DNA from: Caldifarciminota bacterium
GTDB lineage: Bacteria > Hydrothermota > Tepidihabitantia > SM23-42
DNA length: 42,874 bases
NCBI GenBank assembly: GCA_020353055.1
Contig: CP070686.1
Span: 375,914-418,787 of the forward strand
Direction of reading: 5' to 3'
Made by a program: the position numbers and the translations under genes. Below are positions 33,424 through 41,724 of this stretch, piece after piece; position 1 is the stretch's first letter; each line of letters begins with the position of its first letter. The notes under the pieces are model-generated. The model saw nothing but the letters and a program-made list of their open reading frames with translations, had not been told where the DNA came from and did no database searches.

Positions 33424-36315
33424 CTAACGTAGAATTGTCAGTTTCTTGATTGCACTCTGATCGTCGGTTTCCAGCCGGCAGAAATATACACCGCTGCTCA
33501 CCCTTCGGTTCAGCTCGTCGGTGCCAGCCCACACAATACTATATGAACCAGGACCCTGATGCGTATCAACTAGTGTCTTCACCAATTGTCCGGCAATATT
33601 GTAGATTTGCAGCCGCACGTTTCCTGTCATCCGTAGGTTGTAATTTATCAACGTCTGTTCACTGAACGGGTTCGGTAGGTTCTGATTCAAAAGAACATCG
33701 GTAAACACCACCGTTCCCTTCGGTGCCTCTGCGATTCCCACCTCACCAAAATCGGTCATCACCTTGTCAGCCGCAGTTCGGGCTTGGTCCTCGTCCATGA
33801 AATACAAAGGAAACGCGAAAAATACGGTATTATAGTCATTACCAAGAAAACGCACGCCACATACTGCGCCCTCATAAGGGCTCGTGTTATTCCGCATATC
33901 CATGGTATAGATCACCTCAGCCGGCGTCACCGCGGTCAGCCCTTCTATATAGCGCAATGCTCCGTTCCACGTTGTGAACGGCACCTTTACGGAATCAACC
34001 TCAAGCCTCGGATAACCCAACAGACCATCGGCTGCCTGGAAAGAATCCGTCGGCATGGTAATCTCCACATGAGAAATCCTCATGTACTCATACATGAATG
34101 TTCCTGGATTGAAGTTAAATGGATATGTCGTCGCGCCCTCCAGATTTGCCGTAGGACGCCACCCTACGAATAATATATTGCCGCCGAAATCGAGGTACTG
34201 AATGAAATCCTCGATATGCTCGCCCGCATATTGCTGAGTGTAATCATCGGCATGCCACAGAATTGACGAATAAGGAACGAAGTCGGCGAGAACGGGTGCA
34301 TCTCCAGTATTTCCGTACTCGTACTCGGTATGTGTATAGTTGGACATGATGTAATCGTAGAAAGCATCCTGCAGGCTATCAGGAGGGTTCGTTCCGTTGC
34401 TCGTTTCATCGACAATGAGGACACCTTGATCAAGGGTGACTGGTCGCCCATACGCTTCGGTACTGAAGTCACTGTAGTTACCGGCGAGGTCAAACGCTCG
34501 CAGCGCATAGTAGTAACGATCCGCTCCGGAAAGCGGATGGTCAGTATATGTCGTATCGGTCAAGAGAGTTGTATTCAGGCTGTCGTATGTCGGATTCTCA
34601 TTAAGACGACGATAGAGTCTGTAACCCGCAAGGTCGAGTTCCTCATTCGGCAACCAGTCTATCCTGATGCCCGATGAAATCGGCGTTGCAATAATTCCTG
34701 ATGGCGCAAATGGCACCAGACGCGGCGTGCACGTTACCTCATACGATGCGTAACTCGGGTTGCCATCTGAATCCAGCGCCCTGATCGTAATGTAGTATGT
34801 AGAATCGTTCAACAAACCATTGATCGTATCGATATCGCTCGAACCACCGGATAAAAAGAGACTATCAATATACACTTCGCTCTGAAGGCCCCAGTATATT
34901 CTGTAACCGATCACATCGCTCTCCGGGCTGCTCGTCCAGGTCAGTTGCACATCGCTACCCGTCCCAAGATCGAGAGCAAGCAAATCCTCGACCGGACTCG
35001 GGTATAAAGATAAAACCGCCAGTGCCGCGACACCAGTTTTTACGATATTGGTGTATAAAGAAGGAGTCATCGTCGATAAGAGATCTGTAGTATCATGGTA
35101 ATGTGGGTTGAAAAAGCTGCCAGCACGTTCGGCCCCGCCCACGGCTGGAAATCCGTGGACCGCGAAAGGATACCAATCCGACCCACCACCTGAAGTGACT
35201 CTGTATATCTCCAGCGGTGCAACATATGTCTGGCCAACCTCGTAGAACAAATTCGAAAGCCATAGCGGTGCTGAAGAACGACGCTGGATAATGCAATCGA
35301 GATTTGCATCGTCCATGTATCCGATCATGTCAAAATTCAATACCGCGCCGATGTCAAGATCGAGGCTGTCGGCACGCTCGGCATAATGGTAACTTCCGAA
35401 GAGCCCGAGTTCTTCGGCTCCCCAGGTGATGAACTGTACCGTGGGGTCCCAGGAATAATTGCGGAATATACGGGCTGCCTCCATTGCGGCAACCGTACCA
35501 GACGCGTTGTCGTCAGCCCCGGGCGCATTCCAGCTGGCCAGCGTCGTATCCCACCAGACAATCGCATCATGATGGCCGCCGATGATGACGATCCTTGAAG
35601 GGATCAAAGAGCCGGGCATCGTCGCGATCACGTTGCGCTCGTAGCCGGACCCGGGCCAGTTAGTCGTCATGTAAAAACTATCAAACGCAGCCGACAATCC
35701 CCAGGCGGTGAATTTCTGTCTCATCCATTCAGAGGCCGCGAACGAACTGTCATGCAGGGCGAGTCTGGTCCTGAAATCCTGCAGCCGCTGAATATATGCC
35801 GTGATCGAATCCGTACTCACCTGATCGACAATATTCTGGATGAACGGGTCCCACCTGACTTCGTGTAACGGAACCATCTTGCTCAACACCTGACGCCAGA
35901 ATCGTTCGGGTAGTTGTTTCTTCTTCAAAGGCTGGAAACGCAAAGGCAATTTGTACATCTGATCCTTCTGTTGTTCTGATATTTCGATGAGAGAAATATC
36001 AGTGCCTTGCCATATTATGTCACCGGGGATCGCCACCTCCAGATCGACGGATACTTCACTCAAGTAGTAACTTCCTGACCAGGGTGAATAGTCAATGACC
36101 TCAACAACATACCCCTGTGCCCGTAGTGCGACCATATCCGTCTCGATGATTTCGGCAATTGCCTTATTATCGATGAATTCATAAGTGGGATATTTCTTTT
36201 CTAGCCAATTCTCGATACGAGCGTTGTCAACGAGTTCGACCGTAACAAGCAGAGATTGCGCCTGCATAGACCCCACAGCGAGACAAAAAATAAGCAAACC
36301 AAATGTCTTCTTCAC
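33424..36315 (-). CDS. Secreted M28 zinc aminopeptidase-like protein with Fn3 domains and C-terminal sorting tail
   Basis: 963 aa. Signal peptide MKKTFGLLIFCLAVGSMQAQ, a propeptide-like region (about 21-170), then an M28 metallopeptidase with zinc ligands in order: GGHHD (248-250), GADDNASG (D268), EE (301-302), NFDMIG (D329), HYHD (405-407). Two fibronectin type III units follow (about 445-540 and 545-640), a Rossmann-like region, and a C-terminal FlgD-like Ig segment (LNQNLPNPFSEQTLINYNL ... IKKLTILR) of the Por/type IX sorting type. Likely degrades peptides outside the cell. GTG start with GGAGG 5 nt upstream. Paralogue of the gene at 41725. Confidence 0.9.
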   Translation of the reverse strand: MKKTFGLLIFCLAVGSMQAQSLLVTVELVDNARIENWLEKKYPTYEFIDNKAIAEIIETDMVALRAQGYVVEVIDYSPWSGSYYLSEVSVDLEVAIPGDIIWQGTDISLIEISEQQKDQMYKLPLRFQPLKKKQLPERFWRQVLSKMVPLHEVRWDPFIQNIVDQVSTDSITAYIQRLQDFRTRLALHDSSFAASEWMRQKFTAWGLSAAFDSFYMTTNWPGSGYERNVIATMPGSLIPSRIVIIGGHHDAIVWWDTTLASWNAPGADDNASGTVAAMEAARIFRNYSWDPTVQFITWGAEELGLFGSYHYAERADSLDLDIGAVLNFDMIGYMDDANLDCIIQRRSSAPLWLSNLFYEVGQTYVAPLEIYRVTSGGGSDWYPFAVHGFPAVGGAERAGSFFNPHYHDTTDLLSTMTPSLYTNIVKTGVAALAVLSLYPSPVEDLLALDLGTGSDVQLTWTSSPESDVIGYRIYWGLQSEVYIDSLFLSGGSSDIDTINGLLNDSTYYITIRALDSDGNPSYASYEVTCTPRLVPFAPSGIIATPISSGIRIDWLPNEELDLAGYRLYRRLNENPTYDSLNTTLLTDTTYTDHPLSGADRYYYALRAFDLAGNYSDFSTEAYGRPVTLDQGVLIVDETSNGTNPPDSLQDAFYDYIMSNYTHTEYEYGNTGDAPVLADFVPYSSILWHADDYTQQYAGEHIEDFIQYLDFGGNILFVGWRPTANLEGATTYPFNFNPGTFMYEYMRISHVEITMPTDSFQAADGLLGYPRLEVDSVKVPFTTWNGALRYIEGLTAVTPAEVIYTMDMRNNTSPYEGAVCGVRFLGNDYNTVFFAFPLYFMDEDQARTAADKVMTDFGEVGIAEAPKGTVVFTDVLLNQNLPNPFSEQTLINYNLRMTGNVRLQIYNIAGQLVKTLVDTHQGPGSYSIVWAGTDELNRRVSSGVYFCRLETDDQSAIKKLTILR

Positions 36316-36394
36316 TGATACCTCCTTAAGTATTGTGAATAATGATATAAAAAAATACGTCGATTGCTCGCAGTAAAATATACAAATTTACCAT

Positions 36395-36422
36395 ATTATA
36401 TTGACTACCGGAGCATAGTCAA
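36395..36422 (-). promoter_or_regulatory. Promoter of the M28 peptidase with a palindrome between -35 and -10
   Basis: Minus strand: TTGACT (36422-36417), 16-nt spacer, TATAAT (36400-36395). The region from -35 to the base before -10 is an inverted repeat, TTGACTA-8 nt-TAGTCAA (36401-36422), so a dimeric repressor could bind there. Predicted start about 36388, leaving a leader of about 70 nt. Confidence 0.75.
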
Positions 36423-36488
36423 GACATCGCCAGCATCCGATATCGCCAACTTTAATATAATGATACTCACGGAATTCTGTTACCGGAT

Positions 36489-37355
36489 TCATTCAAAAAT
36501 GTCTGCCGCGTGATAAGATGACCGCACAAGTGGTCCGCTGATAACATGTTTTATTCCGATGTTCTTTCCGGCCTGCTCCAACTGATCGAATTCATCGGGA
36601 GCATAATATGTCTGTACCGGAACGTGTTTAATGGTGGGCTGCAAGTACTGACCGATCGTTACGACATCCACACCCGCATCTTTTAGGTCCTGCAGTGTTT
36701 CGTTTATTTCGTTCCTCTCTTCACCGAGCCCCACCATAAAACCACTTTTTGTAAGTATTTGCCCATCCAATTCCTTACTTTTTCTAAGCACGTCCAGAGA
36801 TTGGTCATAACCGCAGCGGCGATCCCTGATGTATGGAGTAAGCCGTCTTACTGTTTCTACATTATGCCCGACTACAAAAGGTTTCGCGCTAACTATCTTC
36901 TCAAGAAACTCTTTGCGACCGTTGAAATCAGGAATGAGCACTTCGACTTTCGTATCTGAGTTTGTCTCCGTAATCGCTCTTATCGTCTCTGCGTAATGAT
37001 GGCTGCCAAGATCCTCAAGGTCATCACGATCGACCGACGTGATGACAACGTATTTTAGCCCAAGGGCATTTATTACCTCGGCGACATGCCTTGGTTCGTT
37101 AGTGTCCAAAAGCCCATTCGGGTCTCCGGTTTTAACGGCGCAGAAACGGCACGAACGTGTACAAATCTTGCCGAGTATCATAACGGTAGCGCTCTTCTGT
37201 CTCCAGCATTCAGAGATATTGGGACAGCGCGCCTCCTGACAGACCGTCGAAAGATTGTTCTTCTGAAGGATACGGTATATTGATTTGTATTCATCCCCGG
37301 ACGGAATACTTACCTTCAACCAATCCGGCTTTTTCAAATAATCTCTTTTAAACAT
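36489..37355 (-). CDS. lipA: Lipoyl synthase
   Basis: 288 aa radical SAM enzyme that inserts two sulfurs into octanoyl groups on lipoyl domains. Both iron-sulfur motifs are intact: auxiliary cluster C39-x4-C44-x5-C50 (CQEARCPNISEC) and radical SAM C65-x3-C69-x2-C72 (CTRSCRFC); RSSYHA near the C-terminus supplies the Ser ligand. Start ATG 37355 overlaps lipB by 22 nt. Confidence 0.97.
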   Translation of the reverse strand: MFKRDYLKKPDWLKVSIPSGDEYKSIYRILQKNNLSTVCQEARCPNISECWRQKSATVMILGKICTRSCRFCAVKTGDPNGLLDTNEPRHVAEVINALGLKYVVITSVDRDDLEDLGSHHYAETIRAITETNSDTKVEVLIPDFNGRKEFLEKIVSAKPFVVGHNVETVRRLTPYIRDRRCGYDQSLDVLRKSKELDGQILTKSGFMVGLGEERNEINETLQDLKDAGVDVVTIGQYLQPTIKHVPVQTYYAPDEFDQLEQAGKNIGIKHVISGPLVRSSYHAADIFE

Positions 37356-37993
37356 ACATTCTTTATTTCCTGTTCGAAGACATCACCAAAACTTCTGACA
37401 ATGCTCCTCTTGACTGCGCTCATCGGTATTGCCTTTCCCAATATCCTTTGCATGGAAGTCATTTCAACGTTCTTCAGTCCACAGGGCACGATCAGATCAA
37501 AGTAACTCATATCAGTGTTGACGTTCAGGGCAAAGCCGTGAAAACTCACCCACTTCTTCACCGCGACGCCGATCGAACAGATCTTGCCGCTTTCGGTCCA
37601 CACCCCGATCATTTTTTCCTTTATATATGCTTCGATACCAAAATGTTGCAGGGTCGAAATTATCGCCGTTTCAATACCCGCGATAAAAGGTTTAATACCG
37701 GCAAGTCCATCGCGTACGTTGAATATCGGATAACCCACGAGCTGCCCGGGGCCGTGATAAGTAGCATCGCCTCCGCGCTCAATATGATAGTAATCGACGC
37801 CTTTTTTCTTTAAGAATTCAACCGGGAAAAGTACATTACTCTCTTGCCCGCTCTTTCCCATGGTGATGACCGGATTGTGTTCAACGAGGAGCAGAGTATT
37901 GGGTAATTCTTCATTGACCCGCTTCTCATGGATGGTTTTTTGTAGTTCCCAGACTTCTTTGTAATTTCTTTTGTCTAAATCCAGTACATGCAC
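37334..37993 (-). CDS. lipB: Octanoyl-[ACP]:protein octanoyltransferase
   Basis: 219 aa. Substrate-site motif RGGDATYHGPGQLVGYPI, later KICSIGVAVKKWVSFHGFALNVNTD and the catalytic Cys in IVPCG. LipB moves octanoyl from ACP to lipoyl domains, the step before LipA. GTG start at 37993, with AAGG 7 nt upstream. It sits 40 nt after the BFD-like gene. Confidence 0.95.
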   Translation of the reverse strand: MHVLDLDKRNYKEVWELQKTIHEKRVNEELPNTLLLVEHNPVITMGKSGQESNVLFPVEFLKKKGVDYYHIERGGDATYHGPGQLVGYPIFNVRDGLAGIKPFIAGIETAIISTLQHFGIEAYIKEKMIGVWTESGKICSIGVAVKKWVSFHGFALNVNTDMSYFDLIVPCGLKNVEMTSMQRILGKAIPMSAVKRSIVRSFGDVFEQEIKNVCLKEII

Positions 37994-38033
37994 GAAAACA
38001 CCTTCCGCGTATCAGTCCAGTCTTGCTTAATGG

Positions 38034-38291
38034 CTACTCTTTATCAGCCGTAGCGCTGACCGGAATGGGTTTAACCGGCGGCCGGTAAGTAGGCTGCACA
38101 ATGTCCTTGATAGGTATGTTGAGCTCCCGGGAAAGGATCTTGGCGATATGCTTACGGCAGCCCTTGCCCTGACATAGCCCCATGGTCACCCGCAAAATCC
38201 TCTTCAGGTCATCCATGGTATGATAGCCCTCGTTAATTTTCTGAACGATCTCTTCTTCAGTGATGTCTTCACAACGACAGATTATTTTCAT
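38034..38291 (-). CDS. BFD-like [2Fe-2S] protein
   Basis: 85 aa from ATG 38291. Four Cys in the BFD (bacterioferritin-associated ferredoxin) pattern: ICRCED near the N-terminus and CQGKGC after GYHTMDDLKRILRVTMGL. The C-terminal tail is Pro-rich. A longer reading from TTG 38324 is ruled out because that TTG is part of the -35 box of this gene's own promoter. The -10 box is 5 nt from the ATG and no ribosome site exists, so the mRNA should be leaderless. BFD domains also occur as subunits or partners of FAD oxidoreductases; here the neighbours are lipB-lipA. Confidence 0.88.
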   Translation of the reverse strand: MKIICRCEDITEEEIVQKINEGYHTMDDLKRILRVTMGLCQGKGCRKHIAKILSRELNIPIKDIVQPTYRPPVKPIPVSATADKE

Positions 38292-38296
38292 GGAGA

Positions 38297-38324
38297 ATTC
38301 TACTCGGAAATCGATGCGAGTCAA
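38297..38324 (-). promoter_or_regulatory. BFD-lipB-lipA promoter, leaderless arrangement
   Basis: Minus strand: TTGACT (38324-38319), 16-nt spacer, TAGAAT (38302-38297), then 5 nt to the ATG. Divergent from the TonB-receptor promoter; the two -35 boxes are 24 nt apart. Confidence 0.8.
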
Positions 38325-38348
38325 GGATATCCAACGATCTTCGCCACC

Positions 38349-38376
38349 TTGACATCATCAATTGAATCACTAAAAT
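38349..38376 (+). promoter_or_regulatory. Promoter of the TonB-receptor-like gene
   Basis: TTGACA (38349-38354), 16-nt spacer, TAAAAT (38371-38376), the same boxes as the mraZ promoter. The ATG at 38393 is 16 nt after the -10 box, with GGAGG between. Confidence 0.85.
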
Positions 38377-38392
38377 CTGTTCGGAGGCGTGG

Positions 38393-41074
38393 ATGAATAG
38401 ATACGGTAGAGTATTTTCGTTAGTAGTATTACTATCTTTTTCACTAACACTCGCCGGTGAGTACGGCAGTATTGCCGGAAGAATCACCGATATAGAAATC
38501 AACCAACCCCTGGTAGGAGCCCGGGTAACAGTAGAAGGATATGATATCACAGGCATATCCGACGAAGATGGTTATTACTTCATACCCTATATACGAGCCG
38601 GTACATATCCTCGCGTCACAGCAACAATGCCAAGCTACGACATAATCTCATATGCCGATGTGAATATAGTCGCCGATAGTACCATTATACTCGATTATCC
38701 GTTCGATCCATCGCCATTAATTCGATCTGCCTTACGCGAAGCGCCCGGTGCTGGAAAAATGAATATGAACCTGTTTAGTTCCAGGGATATGAACTCTTTT
38801 CCCGCGACAACGTTTGACGAATTAATACAAACAGCACCGCATGTCGTCACCAGCAATTACGGATTGCACCTGCGCGGCAGCACGAGCGACGACATCGCCT
38901 GCTATGTTGACGGACTTGTAATGATGTCTCCCTATGTCACGGGCTGGCAGCAAGTACCGATGCCCTTGAATGCCATTGAGCAACTTTCCCTGCAGAGTGG
39001 CGCCATCGAGTCTGAATACGGCCAATCTCGCGGTGGCGTTGTGAATATCATCACCCGCCAGCCCGGCACAAAACCTGCGGTAAGAATACAATATTTCACC
39101 GACGAAATATTCCCTGGCGACAAACTCAATTTCGGCAGTAACAATTACGACGTATTGGCGAGCGGGCCGTTGCCTGCGAACTTCGGCTACTATGTCTTGG
39201 GCGACCTACTGTTCACCGATGCCTTTCAGGAAGCAAAACACAGCATACCGTCACCTAGAAATGATTATCACGGCTATGGTAAACTGACCTATCAAATTCC
39301 GGGTGCGCGTGGTCAGCTGAGCATTTCGGGTTTCCGTTCGCGTGAACAATGGGTCAGGTGGAATCCTTATATAGAATCGGGCAACGACTTGAAGTATTTT
39401 GACCAGCGACCAATGACCAGAACAAAGTACTGGTACGGAATGGCTGTACTTGATTACAGATTTTCATCGAGTAATCTCACTTCACTGCGTTTCGGTATTA
39501 CGCATTTTGACCGCTGCTACGGAAACCGTGATTACATTTGGGAAGAGGATAGTGGTCATTCATGGTATGATGATTACCGGTTCAAAGCAGAGCACTTGAT
39601 ACCCTACCTCCTCGATGAAGAATGGCAGGAAGAAAATTCAGTGACGCTGCGGAATATACTCGTCGATAGCATCGTGCCATACCACACCGAATGGACAGGT
39701 TACAGCGTAGAGAACCTGAGGATTGATCCATGGGGTATTGGCAATTTATTCAAACTCTCCGGCGATTACCGAGTCTGGTCGTACTTTCAGGCAAAGGATA
39801 TGCAGATCCGCCTCGATTTCAATCAGCACCTGAACAAAAGGCATGAATTGAAGGCAGGTATTCACTACACAGGATATTCTCTGGAGCACTTCAATAATCC
39901 ACTTGCCTGGGCGAGTTATCCGCTGTGGGACTATGTGAAGCGCAATCCATATAGGATCTCCTTATACGTCCAGAACAACTTCCAGATCTTCAACAATATT
40001 CTGTTCAATGTGGGTCTGCGATTCGACGATTTCAACCCGCGCATCGAACCGGATACAGACACCTTGCCCGGCGCGCCAGAGATAGAAGAAGTTCTCAAGA
40101 TCTCGCCGCGCATCACACTTGCCATACCCCTCACCAATAAACTCAAAACACAATTCAATTACAGCCACTATATTAACCCTTTCTTCACGTTTCCACATAC
40201 CGATGATCATTTCTATTCAGAACGTACGGTCGCCTACGAATTCATGACCGACTACGAAATTAGCAGAAGAATCGCCATAGGTATAGATTTCTATCATAGA
40301 CGACACTATGACTGGACCCAGATAAAAAGCGATCAATATGACTATGTGTTATACGACGAACATGAATATGAAGAATGTGTTCGCGTCATCGGTTCTCAAT
40401 TAGAACTGCAGGTACGACCATGGCGCCATGCAACCATCAATATATCGTACAATCATCAATACACATATGGCGCAAACATTGACTGGTGGCAGGGATACTA
40501 CTACCCACCTCCTGATTTGCCGGAATCCGTTCCTGCCGATTTTGATGAAAGGCATCAATTTAGGGTCAGGTTCGATATTGCATTCCCGCAGTACTACAGG
40601 CACAATTTGTTGAGATACATGGAGAGCTCAATCTATCTCAGTTATCACTCGGGGCAACCGTACACCCCTACGGATCTGATCTACCAAGCTATCGATAACA
40701 GAAACTATCGAAGAATGCCGGATCACTGGAATGTCGACTGGAAGGTCACACGCCGTTTTCGTATCGGCCGTACACGGCTGGTCTTATCCGCGCTGATACT
40801 CAACGTTTTCAATACCACACAAATAACCTATGTCTACAGCACAACCGGCGATCCCTGTGACCACGGCGACCCGTTGCCAGCCATCGACCAGTTTGGCTAC
40901 ACATCGATCGGCAGCGCATACTACTCGCCACAAGGCGATACTGACCACGACGGCTTGATAACGCCGGTCGAGGCACGCGATGCGTATTACGGTGCTCTCA
41001 TGGACCTGTACACCGATCCAACAAACTATGGAAGCCCTTTCCGTTTCAGACTGGGAATTGGTATAGAATTATGA
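38393..41074 (+). CDS. TonB-dependent-receptor-like outer-membrane protein with N-terminal carboxypeptidase-regulatory-like domain
   Basis: 893 aa. Signal peptide to about residue 21, then a CarboxypepD_reg-like beta-sandwich (GSIAGRITDIEINQPLVGARV ... GYYFIPYIRAGTYP), a plug domain (TFDELIQTAPHVV, LHLRGSTSDDIACYVDGL, GAIESEYGQSRGGVVNIITR), and a long barrel rich in Tyr/Trp/Phe strands. The organisation is like SusC-type receptors. Near the C-terminus DTDHDGLITPVE (849-860, bases 40937-40972) is a full EF-hand/dockerin-type calcium loop. The end GIGIEL lacks the usual terminal aromatic residue. No tonB-exbBD genes are in the window, and the substrate is unknown. Confidence 0.88.
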   Translation: MNRYGRVFSLVVLLSFSLTLAGEYGSIAGRITDIEINQPLVGARVTVEGYDITGISDEDGYYFIPYIRAGTYPRVTATMPSYDIISYADVNIVADSTIILDYPFDPSPLIRSALREAPGAGKMNMNLFSSRDMNSFPATTFDELIQTAPHVVTSNYGLHLRGSTSDDIACYVDGLVMMSPYVTGWQQVPMPLNAIEQLSLQSGAIESEYGQSRGGVVNIITRQPGTKPAVRIQYFTDEIFPGDKLNFGSNNYDVLASGPLPANFGYYVLGDLLFTDAFQEAKHSIPSPRNDYHGYGKLTYQIPGARGQLSISGFRSREQWVRWNPYIESGNDLKYFDQRPMTRTKYWYGMAVLDYRFSSSNLTSLRFGITHFDRCYGNRDYIWEEDSGHSWYDDYRFKAEHLIPYLLDEEWQEENSVTLRNILVDSIVPYHTEWTGYSVENLRIDPWGIGNLFKLSGDYRVWSYFQAKDMQIRLDFNQHLNKRHELKAGIHYTGYSLEHFNNPLAWASYPLWDYVKRNPYRISLYVQNNFQIFNNILFNVGLRFDDFNPRIEPDTDTLPGAPEIEEVLKISPRITLAIPLTNKLKTQFNYSHYINPFFTFPHTDDHFYSERTVAYEFMTDYEISRRIAIGIDFYHRRHYDWTQIKSDQYDYVLYDEHEYEECVRVIGSQLELQVRPWRHATINISYNHQYTYGANIDWWQGYYYPPPDLPESVPADFDERHQFRVRFDIAFPQYYRHNLLRYMESSIYLSYHSGQPYTPTDLIYQAIDNRNYRRMPDHWNVDWKVTRRFRIGRTRLVLSALILNVFNTTQITYVYSTTGDPCDHGDPLPAIDQFGYTSIGSAYYSPQGDTDHDGLITPVEARDAYYGALMDLYTDPTNYGSPFRFRLGIGIEL

Positions 41075-41085
41075 ATCGCTCAACT

Positions 41086-41106
41086 GTTTAGGTCAGTGAC
41101 CTAAAC
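41086..41106. promoter_or_regulatory. 21-bp perfect palindrome between receptor and ferredoxin genes
   Basis: GTTTAGGTCA (41086-41095), one G, then TGACCTAAAC (41097-41106): a perfect 10-bp inverted repeat starting 12 nt after the receptor stop. It is not followed by a T run, so it is a poor intrinsic terminator; it could be a protein-binding site or an mRNA 3'-end hairpin. Confidence 0.45.
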
Positions 41107-41200
41107 GGCGTTCGACACGATATTTTCTTTTCCTGTTTTCCTCAACATAGTGGCTCTCGTCGACCGACAATCGGATTCAGGATCGTATCATACTGCAATG

Positions 41201-41228
41201 TTGACGCAGCACGTTTTTTGTGTATCAT
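41201..41228 (+). promoter_or_regulatory. Ferredoxin promoter, leaderless arrangement
   Basis: TTGACG (41201-41206), 16-nt spacer, TATCAT (41223-41228). Eight nt separate the -10 box from the ATG at 41237, and they contain no ribosome site. Confidence 0.75.
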
Positions 41229-41236
41229 ATACAATT

Positions 41237-41683
41237 ATGAAAACCCAGGCATCGACCGAGCGCAGAAATTCCGGACCCTATGTCGTTATCGAATGTCCGG
41301 AAAAAATTCCGTGCGATCCGTGCGTCGATGCATGCCCGAACAGTGCCATTTCCATGCCTGGTTCAATAATCGAATTACCACAGGTCGATTATGAAAAATG
41401 TACCGGATGTCTGGTATGTATCCCCAAATGTCCTGGTCTGGCGATCTTCGTGGTCGATGAAACATCCGAGGACGAAGCGATTGTCTATATACCATACGAA
41501 TTCTTACCCAGACCCAAGAAAGGTGATTTCGCAAAAGGTCTTGACCGCGAAGGGCAGGAACGGTGTGATGTGAAGATCGTCAAAGTCATCGATGCCAGGA
41601 AATTCGACCGGTGCGCCATCGTCGGGTTTTCAGCACCGAAAGAATTAGCTCATGAAATAAGAGGAATTCGACTTTGTGAGTAA
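41237..41683 (+). CDS. Two-cluster ferredoxin-like protein with extra C-terminal domain
   Basis: 148 aa from ATG 41237; the open frame extends upstream to 41150 but its promoter lies within that extension. Two [4Fe-4S] motifs: ECPEKIPCDPCVDACP, in which the first Cys is more distant than in the CxxCxxC pattern, and a standard CTGCLVCIPKCP. About 75 residues follow the second cluster (IVYIPYEFLPRPKKGDFAKG onward), not recognised. Probably an electron-transfer subunit; similar small proteins accompany FAD dehydrogenases with BFD-type partners, and a BFD-like gene lies 3 kb away. That link is inference. Confidence 0.82.
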   Translation: MKTQASTERRNSGPYVVIECPEKIPCDPCVDACPNSAISMPGSIIELPQVDYEKCTGCLVCIPKCPGLAIFVVDETSEDEAIVYIPYEFLPRPKKGDFAKGLDREGQERCDVKIVKVIDARKFDRCAIVGFSAPKELAHEIRGIRLCE

Positions 41684-41724
41684 CATTTTACAATCAATTG
41701 TTGTCTAAACAAATGAGGTGAAAA

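Noticed and set aside
36401-36428. Plus-strand promoter from the TTGACT at 36401
   Set aside because: No -10 box lies 15-18 nt downstream and no plus-strand gene follows; the TTGACT is an arm of the minus-strand palindrome.
41150-41236. Upstream extension of the ferredoxin
   Set aside because: The promoter boxes at 41201-41228 are inside it, and the extra residues show no family match.
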